DNA from: Roseburia sp. 1XD42-69
GTDB lineage: Bacteria; Bacillota; Clostridia; Lachnospirales; Lachnospiraceae
DNA length: 34,901 nt
NCBI RefSeq assembly: GCF_003612565.1
Contig: NZ_RAZG01000043.1
Location: forward strand, 1-34,901
Direction of reading: 5' to 3'
Below are positions 15,305-21,219 of this stretch, piece by piece. The notes below the pieces were generated by a model. That model was not told where the DNA came from and searched no databases. It was given only the letters and a program-made list of their open reading frames with translations. The first letter of the stretch is position 1. The number at the start of each line of letters is the position of its first letter. The translations under genes were made by a program, and so were the position numbers.

Positions 15305-15368
15305 TTGTATTGTTGAGGGTTCGAGTCCCTCCCGTGTAAACGGTAACTCAAATGGATAGAGTATACAA
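15305..15368 (+). ncRNA. Permuted tRNA-like unit B
   Basis: Same order as unit A and one base after it: TTGTA (305-309, anticodon 3' strand), TTGTT (variable loop of 5), T-arm GAGGG-TTCGAGT-CCCTC (315-331), CCGT-GTAA-ACGG (332-343, GNRA cap), TA, D-arm ACTC-N9-GAGT (346-362), one base, then TACAA (364-368, anticodon 5' strand). TACAA and TTGTA pair perfectly. The D-arm TAACTCAAATGGATAGAGT is close to that of bacterial tRNA-Arg (from memory). The anticodon stem differs in sequence from unit A yet keeps full pairing, and the tetraloop differs but stays GNRA. Confidence 0.65.
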
Positions 15369-15377
15369 CAAATGGCA

Positions 15378-15406
15378 AGGCAGAATGCCTGCGGTTCGAC
15401 TCCGCA
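15378..15406 (+). ncRNA. Third T-arm-like hairpin with preceding stem
   Basis: AGGCA-GAA-TGCCT (378-390) directly precedes TGCGG-TTCGACT-CCGCA (390-406), a canonical T-arm; the two share base 390. No GNRA-capped stem or D-arm follows, so this is either a partial unit or a different terminal element of the array. Confidence 0.5.
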
Positions 15407-15422
15407 ACTGGGAATGCTTTTC

Positions 15423-15653
15423 TCCTTCATCCCACAAAAAATCTGAGAAATTGCCGATAACATTATGGCTTTCTCTGAGCTTTCGGCAGATGTACACAGA
15501 TTTGCCGAAGAAAAATGTAAATTGGCCTCCCGCCTGGAGTCCGGGGATACCGAAGGCAGAAAGAAGAAACAACGGTTATAAAAGATGATAACACGTCCTT
15601 TCTTCCTACTGTCTCCTTAACCAGGCTTCCGCAGCAGGCTGATGGATGAAGGA
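15423..15653 (+). ncRNA. Second RNA domain closed by a 10-bp long-range helix
   Basis: TCCTTCATCC (15423-15432) is the exact complement of GGATGAAGGA (15644-15653). Inside are GAGAAA-TT-GCC(G)ATAA-CA-TTATGGC-TTTCTC (15445-15475) and a bulged stem CTT(T)CGGCA/TGCCGAAG (15480-15510). It ends about 40 bases before the slipin ribosome site, so it could also act as a leader for that gene. Confidence 0.5.
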
Positions 15654-15705
15654 TAAAAGTATAAAGAAAATTATAAATTAGTATAGATAATAGGAGGAAG
15701 TTTGT

Positions 15706-16815
15706 ATGAAGTATACAATTAAGGATAATCAGGCAGGTTTTGTGTTAAAGGATGGAATTTTTAAGAAAATGATTACAGCGGGAACCTATCACTTTTCTAA
15801 AACTTTGGGTTATGAGGTGGAGATTGAGGAGATGACAGGGGAGCTTGACTATATAGACGTGCCTTACCAGGTACTTTCTAAGGATAAAGAGTTTTTAAAT
15901 GCCACGGTGCATATGGAAATACCGGACGGCTCTGTGGGATTTCTCTATGTAAATGGAAAACTGACATCATTTGCAGGGAGGAAGGAGTATACATATTGGA
16001 ATGTGTTCGACAAATATGAAATAAAGGTTATTTCTATGGAAGAGACACTGATGGGAGAGGAAGTGAATAAGCAGATGGTTTCTCTGATTCCCAAAAATCT
16101 TTATAAGGAAATGCTGGTGGGAGAAGGGGAGGCGGGGCTTGTCTATTATGATAATGTGCTGCAAAAGCAGCTTTCAAAGGGAATTTACCGTTTTTGGAAT
16201 TTTTCCCATACTGTCTCCTACCGTGTATTTGATATGAAGCAGAGAGAGCTTGATATTGTAGGGCAGGAAATTTTGACAAAGGATAAAATTGGAATCCGTA
16301 TGAATGTGGCCTGTATGTTTAAAGTCAGGGACGCAGTGGAGTTTGCGGAAAAGATTTCTGATTTAAAGGGGCAGCTTTACTCTGCAGTACAGCTTTCCAT
16401 CCGGGAAATTGTGGGAAATTACAAGCTGGATGAGATTTTGGAATTAAAGGAAAAGATTTCCGGGGAGATTTTTGGGGCGCTGAAAGGGAAAGAGGATATG
16501 TTCTGTGTGAACTTTCTTACGGCAGGCATTAAGGATATTATCCTGCCAGGTGAAATCAGGGATATTATGAATTCTGTCCTTGTGGCGGAAAAGACAGCAC
16601 AGGCAAATGTGATTTCCAGGAGGGAGGAGGTGGCTTCCACCAGGTCTCTTCTCAATACGGCAAAGCTAATGGATGAAAATACTACGTTGTATAAGTTAAA
16701 GGAACTTGAGTATTTGGAGAGAATCTGTGGGAAAGTGGGAGAGATATCTGTAAATGGAAATGCGGGGATTGTGGAACAGCTGGGAAAAATTATGGGATTT
16801 GGGCAGGCGGTATGA
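15706..16815 (+). CDS. Slipin (SPFH/band 7) family protein
   Basis: A 369-residue protein started at 15706 behind AGGAGG. Residues 1-120 form a beta-rich N-terminal part with a repeat-like layout: GFVLKDGIFKKMITAGTYHF is echoed at about 140-160 by AGLVYYDNVLQKQLSKGIYRF. The SPFH/band 7 domain spans about 165-300 (QELDIVGQEILTKDKIGIRM-like strand, VRDAVEFAEKI, LYSAVQLSIREIVGNYKLDEIL, ILPGEIRDIMN). A helical tail with KTAQANVISRREEVASTRSL follows. There is no strong membrane helix, so attachment would be peripheral. SPFH proteins build ring or cage scaffolds. It lies downstream of rtcB and the tRNA-like RNA in the same direction, which suggests a scaffold for an RNA-repair complex. Confidence 0.85.
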   Translation: MKYTIKDNQAGFVLKDGIFKKMITAGTYHFSKTLGYEVEIEEMTGELDYIDVPYQVLSKDKEFLNATVHMEIPDGSVGFLYVNGKLTSFAGRKEYTYWNVFDKYEIKVISMEETLMGEEVNKQMVSLIPKNLYKEMLVGEGEAGLVYYDNVLQKQLSKGIYRFWNFSHTVSYRVFDMKQRELDIVGQEILTKDKIGIRMNVACMFKVRDAVEFAEKISDLKGQLYSAVQLSIREIVGNYKLDEILELKEKISGEIFGALKGKEDMFCVNFLTAGIKDIILPGEIRDIMNSVLVAEKTAQANVISRREEVASTRSLLNTAKLMDENTTLYKLKELEYLERICGKVGEISVNGNAGIVEQLGKIMGFGQAV

Positions 16816-16918
16816 TTTTATGATATAATTTGGAAAGGAAACTTTTTCTTGAAACAACTTTGAAATATACTTCTGCTACCATAGGATTATCCAAAAAGCA
16901 GATAAAGGAGGTTTCAAT

Positions 16919-17443
16919 ATGAAACAGAACAAAAAAATGAAAAGTGTTTTTACAGTAGTAGGGCTTGTGGTGGCGTTATCCGTTATCTTTTGCCTGGGAA
17001 GTATGGTGATGACAAAAAAGCTGGAGCTTCATGCGGAAAATGTTGTCAATGAGGAGTTGGTAAAGGATACAGAAAGTGAGGGGACAAATTCCAGAGAATA
17101 TACCTATATTTTCTCAGCTCAGGAGAATAGTTCTGACAGGGATGAAATCGTGGCAAGCGATGGTTTCCTTCAAACCAGCCAGGAATTTGCTGAGGAGCTC
17201 TTGAAAGAATACGGGGAATGCTCTCTTTTGGATGAAAATGCCGAGGAGCATTTTGGAGACAGTTCCCTGGAAAATATGATGAACGATACAAATGCAACAG
17301 GCTGCGCAAAGGATGTTATTACTAAAGTCTGCCAGGAGAATAATATTGATGTTAATTCCGCAAAAATAAAAGATTTGACAAAAGAGCAGATTATGAAAAT
17401 AGATGGAGAAGTATTCCTAAATTCTGACCATCCCATTGAATGA
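16919..17443 (+). CDS. Membrane-anchored extracytoplasmic protein of unknown function
   Basis: A 174-residue protein with a basic start and one hydrophobic segment (residues 8-30, VFTVVGLVVALSVIFCLGSM), most likely an uncleaved anchor with the acidic remainder outside. No lipobox or known domain is seen. The C-terminal third, TGCAKDVITKVCQENNIDVN with its two cysteines, could form a small helical module. AAAGGAGG precedes the ATG. It is 18 bases upstream of a response regulator and kinase in the same direction, so it may be an accessory or signal-modulating protein of that two-component system. I do not recognise the family. Confidence 0.6.
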   Translation: MKQNKKMKSVFTVVGLVVALSVIFCLGSMVMTKKLELHAENVVNEELVKDTESEGTNSREYTYIFSAQENSSDRDEIVASDGFLQTSQEFAEELLKEYGECSLLDENAEEHFGDSSLENMMNDTNATGCAKDVITKVCQENNIDVNSAKIKDLTKEQIMKIDGEVFLNSDHPIE

Positions 17444-17461
17444 AACCGGAGAATAATAAGT

Positions 17462-18112
17462 ATGGCAAGAATATTAATTGTGGAAGATGACAGAGCAATC
17501 AGCGGGTTAATGGTAAGAACTTTAACGGTAAACGGCCACCAGTGTCTCACTGCCTTTCGGGGCAGTGAGGCAGTTTCTGTTTTTGAAAAGCAGAGTGTTG
17601 ATTTGGTTTTGCTGGACATTAATCTGCCGGATTTGGATGGATTTTCTGTTGCAAAAAAGCTGAAAGGGGTTCCCATTATCTATGTTACCGCCAGAGGGGA
17701 AATCAGTGACAGAATTCGGGGGCTTGACAGCGGCGGGGAAGATTATATTGTGAAACCTTTTCATATTCAGGAGCTGGTTTCCAGGGTAAATGTTATTTTG
17801 CGCCGATATAATAAGAAAGACATTTTTTGTTTAGGAAGGGTAAAAGCGGATTTGCAGAGTGGAAAAGTTTTTTTGAATGAAGAAGAAATTGTTTTGACAA
17901 AAAGGGAATTTGAACTTCTAAAGATGCTGATTTTAAATAAGAATATCACCCTTACCAGGGAACAGCTTTTAAACGGGGCCTGGGAGTGGGATTACGATGG
18001 GGATGAGAGAACGGTTGACATTCATATCCAAAGGCTGAGAAAAAAATTGAACTGGGAAAGTTATATTAAAACCATATATAAAACTGGTTACCGGTTGGAG
18101 GTTATGCTGTGA
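17462..18112 (+). CDS. OmpR-family response regulator
   Basis: A 216-residue regulator. The receiver domain (1-115) has the acidic pair in LIVEDDRAI, the phosphoacceptor aspartate in VLLDINLPDLDG (about D51), threonine in YVTARGE and lysine in YIVKPFHI. The winged-helix domain (about 125-215) has LTKREFELLKMLILNKN, LTREQLLNGAWEWDYDGDERTVDIHI and the recognition-helix end GYRLEVML. GGAG lies ten bases before the ATG. It overlaps the kinase gene by four bases (GTGA). Its target is unknown; the upstream anchored protein gene may be one, since it is probably in the same operon. Confidence 0.9.
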   Translation: MARILIVEDDRAISGLMVRTLTVNGHQCLTAFRGSEAVSVFEKQSVDLVLLDINLPDLDGFSVAKKLKGVPIIYVTARGEISDRIRGLDSGGEDYIVKPFHIQELVSRVNVILRRYNKKDIFCLGRVKADLQSGKVFLNEEEIVLTKREFELLKMLILNKNITLTREQLLNGAWEWDYDGDERTVDIHIQRLRKKLNWESYIKTIYKTGYRLEVML

Positions 18113-19242
18113 AAATTTGGGAAAAAAACTATTTGCTGACAGTAACTTTGCTTTTATGTTTATTATATGGAAGCATATTTTTTATACAACAGTATTCGTT
18201 TCGCATAAATCTGGAAAAATACTGTGAAAATTCTTTATTGAATGAAGGCAGAATAGAGTATGTAATTTCATTTTTTATGGAGGAAAAGGGAAGCCAGAGG
18301 TTAAAATGGTATGCCAAAAGCCTGGAAAAACAAAATATTTATCTGGAAATCAGAGATAATAATGAGATTTTGGCGGATACGCTGCCTGTCCGCCAGAATG
18401 AAGATTTGGAAAGCGGATTTCACATTATCAGAAACAAACATAAAATTTATGCCTGCATAGGAAATTCCTGCAGTAATTTATCCTGTGAAAATGTTTCTGT
18501 AAGTTATTTGGAGGATATCAGTGATTTGTACAGTGTTTTCAGAAAACAGGCAGCGGTTCTTTTATTTTTTGCAGCCTTTACGTCTCTGTTTCTCTCCGGA
18601 ACCTTATATCTTGCCATGAAAAAAATTTATGCCCCGGTAAATAATATTGCCCATGAGCTGCGGACACCTTTGACCGCAATCCAGGGATATGCCCAATATA
18701 TGATGCTTGGAAATATCAGCGGGGAAGATAGGGAATTTGCATGTAAGGAAATTGAGAAAGAGGCCGGATATATGAATATGTTAATTGAAAACCTGCTGAT
18801 CATGGGAAATTTAAGGGACGGCCGGATATTGATGAAGCGTGTGGAGTCAGATTTTATTGTGAAAGAAATGGAACAGAATTTTCCTTTTCTTCAATGTAAA
18901 AAGGAAACGGAATATCTCTATGGGGATGGGACATTGCTTTTTTCCCTTCTTAAAAATCTGGTTTCTAATACCTGCAGGCAGGGGGAGAATGTCAGTCTGG
19001 TGCTTGAGGAAAATCTGATTACAATATTGAATAAAGACGACTCTTTGGATGAAGAAATGCTGAAAATATTAAACAGCGGGCGTTTGATACCCAGGGAAAA
19101 AATAAAAGGAAAGGGGCTTGGAGTTTCTTTGTGCCGGGAAATTGTAAAAATGCATCACGGAAAATTGGTATATGAAAACGTGCCTGAGGAGGGACTTAAA
19201 ATTCGGGTTTTTCTGTGGCAGGGAGGAAATCATTTTATATGA
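18109..19242 (+). CDS. Sensor histidine kinase
   Basis: A 377-residue kinase beginning at a GTG that overlaps the regulator's stop by four bases. Two membrane helices (about 8-27 and 147-168) flank a small extracytoplasmic domain of some 120 residues containing a cysteine pair (CIGNSCSNLSC). The dimerisation helix carries the H-box IAHELRTPLTAIQGYAQYM. The catalytic domain has an N-box (LLKNLVSNTCRQGENVSL), a reduced D-box region around LNKDDSLDEEML and G-box GKGLGVSLCREIVKMHHG. The G1 motif is poorly kept, so the ATP lid may be unusual. It should phosphorylate the OmpR-type regulator encoded just upstream. Confidence 0.85.
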   Translation: MKIWEKNYLLTVTLLLCLLYGSIFFIQQYSFRINLEKYCENSLLNEGRIEYVISFFMEEKGSQRLKWYAKSLEKQNIYLEIRDNNEILADTLPVRQNEDLESGFHIIRNKHKIYACIGNSCSNLSCENVSVSYLEDISDLYSVFRKQAAVLLFFAAFTSLFLSGTLYLAMKKIYAPVNNIAHELRTPLTAIQGYAQYMMLGNISGEDREFACKEIEKEAGYMNMLIENLLIMGNLRDGRILMKRVESDFIVKEMEQNFPFLQCKKETEYLYGDGTLLFSLLKNLVSNTCRQGENVSLVLEENLITILNKDDSLDEEMLKILNSGRLIPREKIKGKGLGVSLCREIVKMHHGKLVYENVPEEGLKIRVFLWQGGNHFI

Positions 19243-19268
19243 TTGTGTTATAAATTGCAAAAAAATGC

Positions 19269-19297
19269 TTGCATTATGAATAAATCTGTGATAATAT
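19269..19297 (+). promoter_or_regulatory. Sigma-A-like promoter of tRNA-Cys
   Basis: TTGCAT and TAATAT are separated by 17 bp, about 70 bases before the mature tRNA. Confidence 0.6.
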
Positions 19298-19365
19298 TAA
19301 TATACTGTTGGTAAGGAAACAGAAAATCATAGGATTTTAGGTTTAAGTCCGGGAAAGTGATTTAC

Positions 19366-19436
19366 GGCGACATAGCCAAGTGGTAAGGCGTGGGTCTGCA
19401 ACACCCTGATCATCGGTTCAAATCCGATTGTCGCCT
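19366..19436 (+). tRNA. tRNA-Cys (GCA anticodon)
   Basis: A complete cloverleaf of 71 nt. The acceptor stem is GGCGACA/TGTCGCC with discriminator T (U73). The D-arm contains TAGCCAAGTGGTAAGGC, the anticodon stem-loop is GGGTCTGCAACACCC with anticodon GCA, and the T-arm is ATCGG-TTCAAAT-CCGAT. CCA is not encoded. U73 and GCA are identity elements for cysteine tRNA. A promoter and a strong terminator flank it, so it is a single-gene unit. Confidence 0.95.
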
Positions 19437-19439
19437 TAG

Positions 19440-19474
19440 AAGAGGTTTAAACGTAGGTTTAAATCTCTTTTTTC
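19440..19474 (+). terminator. Rho-independent terminator of tRNA-Cys
   Basis: AAGAGGTTTAAAC-GTAG-GTTTAAATCTCTT forms a 13-bp stem with one G-T pair, followed by a run of T. Confidence 0.85.
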
Positions 19475-19504
19475 ATTTGAAGAGGTGCAGCAGGAGGAGT
19501 TTGT

Positions 19505-19765
19505 ATGAGTGCAGTGAGCGGAAAAAATAATTGGGCATTATTTTTGCTATTGTTGGCAGGAATTGTGTTGGGAGGGTTTATCGGTGAACTTACTTCCGGT
19601 ATTTCCGGGCTGAGCTGGCTTAGTTATGGAAAAAGTTTTGGATTTCAAAATCCCATTGTTTTAGATTTGGGCATACTTGTTTTGACATTTGGCCTTTCTA
19701 TTAAAATTACTATTGCAAGTATTGTAGGGGTTTTGGTGGCAATTTTCATTTATCGTTTATTATAA
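19505..19765 (+). CDS. DUF4321 membrane protein
   Basis: An 86-residue protein with two hydrophobic helices (about 9-30 and 62-85) joined by ELTSGISGLSWLSYGKSFGF and NPIVLDLGILVLTFGLSIKI. This pattern is that of the small Firmicutes membrane proteins of DUF4321. The function is unknown. AGGAGG lies upstream of the ATG at 19505. The gene follows tRNA-Cys after its terminator and is followed by a hairpin at 19793, so it is likely a single-gene unit. Confidence 0.8.
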   Translation: MSAVSGKNNWALFLLLLAGIVLGGFIGELTSGISGLSWLSYGKSFGFQNPIVLDLGILVLTFGLSIKITIASIVGVLVAIFIYRLL

Positions 19766-19792
19766 AATAAATTGAATTTATTATATCTGTAT

Positions 19793-19816
19793 CTGCTGCA
19801 GGGTTCCCCGCAGCAG
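19793..19816 (+). terminator. Hairpin after the DUF4321 gene
   Basis: CTGCTGC-A-GGG-TT-CCC-C-GCAGCAG forms a stable stem 27 bases after the stop. The following T-tract is weak, so termination is probable rather than certain. Confidence 0.55.
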
Positions 19817-19896
19817 GACATCATATCTTTTCGTTCACAGTTTTTCATTTTTTATAATTCCCTTTTGGTTATTGATTTGTAAAAAATTTGTTTAGA

Positions 19897-19925
19897 TTGA
19901 AAAAATTTTTATATGATAGTATACT
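19897..19925 (+). promoter_or_regulatory. Sigma-A-like promoter of the Rpn pseudogene
   Basis: TTGAAA and TATACT with a 17-bp spacer, 29 bases before the ATG. Confidence 0.6.
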
Positions 19926-19953
19926 AAAAACAGCAGGAAGAAAGGATTATTAG

Positions 19954-20469
19954 ATGGCAAAAAATACTAAAGATTTAAAACCGGATATTGTATTGAAAAA
20001 TTACTGGAGAGATAATGTACAGTTTGCTGATTTTTTTAATGCAGTACTATTTCAGGGTAATAATGTGCTGAAACCGGAAGATTTGGAAGATGAATACCTG
20101 TCAAGGATGAAAAAAACAGATAAATGAATACCTGTTATTACTGTGGTAGTGTATTATGGTGAAAAGCATGGGACGGGGCTGTTTCCCTGAATGAAATATT
20201 AAGTATTTCGGAAGGGTTAAAACCCTTTGTGAACAATTATAAGATATCTCTTGTGGAAGCAAGGCGGAATAATCTTATATTACATAATAAAAATAATATG
20301 GATTTATTTAATTTGCTGGAAATTCTTTTGGATGAAAATAAGTCACTGAAAGATAAGAGAAGGAAGAACGGAAGGCATACAGGCATTAATTGAAAGTTTT
20401 CAGGAACTGGAGATTCATTATGAAAAATCCCAGAACCACATAATGATAAAATTTTCTGTCTCTAAATAA
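19954..20469 (+). pseudogene. Rpn-family recombination-promoting nuclease, decayed
   Basis: The gene starts normally (AAGAAAGG upstream; KPDIVLKNYWRDNVQFADFF then NAVLFQGNNVLKPEDLED), matching Rpn/PD-(D/E)XK putative transposases that are multi-copy in Lachnospiraceae. It then jumps to EYLSRMKKTDK, which in family members lies much later, and stops at 20127. Other frames continue as VYYGEK-like, AWDGAVSLNEILSI and LVEARRNNLILHNKNN before fading near 20469. So there is an in-frame internal deletion (about 90 residues, from memory of the family) plus several frameshifts. The catalytic core region is missing. The promoter is still intact. Confidence 0.7.
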
Positions 20470-20538
20470 TGCAAAAAAATATATGGATAAGTATTGGAAA
20501 TAAGTTATTTTTATAAATTATGCGGAAGGAGGATTTAT

Positions 20539-21219
20539 ATGTCCTTTGGAGAAAACTTAAAGCAGTTCCGGCTTAAAAGTCATTTTACCCAGGAACAGCT
20601 TGCGGAAAAATTTCAAGTGACCCGCCAAACGGTTTCCAAATGGGAATTAAACCAGGTGATGCCGGAAACAGGGAAATTGGTGGAAATCGCAGAGTATTTT
20701 GGGGTTTCTTTAGATGAGATGGTGTTTGGGAGGACGGATAAGGAAGAAATTCTTCTCTCTGAGTTAAATTCTGCAAAAAAAGAAGAAGAGGATATAAAAT
20801 CTCATGATTACGGGTTTTTGAAAAATATTATAGGCATGGGAATTATTACGGTATTTCTTTTATATGGATTTAATCTAAATTCCGGCCATTGGACAATTTT
20901 TAATTTGATAGATGTCAGTTTTATTGTTATTTTGCTTATTACTCTGGGAGTAGGGATGTTTTTTAAACAATTCCGGGAAAATTATCTGAACTGGGCTGCC
21001 GCTGTTTCTGTGGCTGCAGGTCTTGGATTTTCTTTATTTTACACAATTAACTATATAAATATGGGGGTGCTGCAGGATGCATGGAACATTGCAATTATCC
21101 CTTTTTATTATGGAATTTTGATCGCGCTCTTACTAAATTTAAAGCAAAATCACAGTGCAGTCCTTAAAGAACTCTGCAAAAAATTAAAGAGGAAGATTTT
21201 ATTACTATGGAGAAAGTAA
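20539..21219 (+). CDS. XRE-family regulator with membrane domain
   Basis: The start at 20539 (MSFGENLKQF) has GAAGGAGG seven bases upstream; an in-frame ATG at 20494 has no such site. Residues 1-65 are a helix-turn-helix with FTQEQLAEKFQVTRQTVSKWE, followed by YFGVSLDEMVFG. After a charged linker come four hydrophobic segments (about 92-110, 120-142, 152-175 and 188-208), so the DNA-binding domain is tethered to the membrane. The 3' end overlaps the beta-mannosidase start by 13 bases. As first gene of the run leading to uxuA and uxuB it is likely the local regulator. Confidence 0.8.
   Translation: MSFGENLKQFRLKSHFTQEQLAEKFQVTRQTVSKWELNQVMPETGKLVEIAEYFGVSLDEMVFGRTDKEEILLSELNSAKKEEEDIKSHDYGFLKNIIGMGIITVFLLYGFNLNSGHWTIFNLIDVSFIVILLITLGVGMFFKQFRENYLNWAAAVSVAAGLGFSLFYTINYINMGVLQDAWNIAIIPFYYGILIALLLNLKQNHSAVLKELCKKLKRKILLLWRK

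Larger units (their letters stand above)
15007..15705 (+). ncRNA. Structured non-coding region with permuted tRNA-like units between rtcB and slipin
   Basis: About 700 bases without a believable gene but full of long complementary segments. In order: competing hairpins at 15027-15140; a nested hairpin at 15145-15181; palindromes at 15195-15208 and 15223-15238; two circularly permuted tRNA-like units (15242-15303 and 15305-15368); a third T-arm-like hairpin at 15390-15406; and a second domain closed by a 10-bp long-range helix (15423-15653). No rho-independent terminator separates it from rtcB or from the slipin gene, so it may be part of one transcript or a processed RNA. Short frames here lack ribosome sites and overlap the stems. 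I do not recognise a described RNA family. Confidence 0.7.

Noticed and set aside
15276-15335. Ordinary tRNA gene in normal order (ACGG...CCGT)
   Set aside because: Only a 4-bp acceptor stem, no usable 5-bp anticodon stem or anticodon loop, so not a working tRNA in this order.
15034-15588. Short open frames in the rtcB-slipin gap (for example 15034-15237 and 15352-15588 plus, 15224-15572 minus)
   Set aside because: No ribosome sites and composition dictated by hairpins; they run through the stems and T-arms, so they are chance frames.
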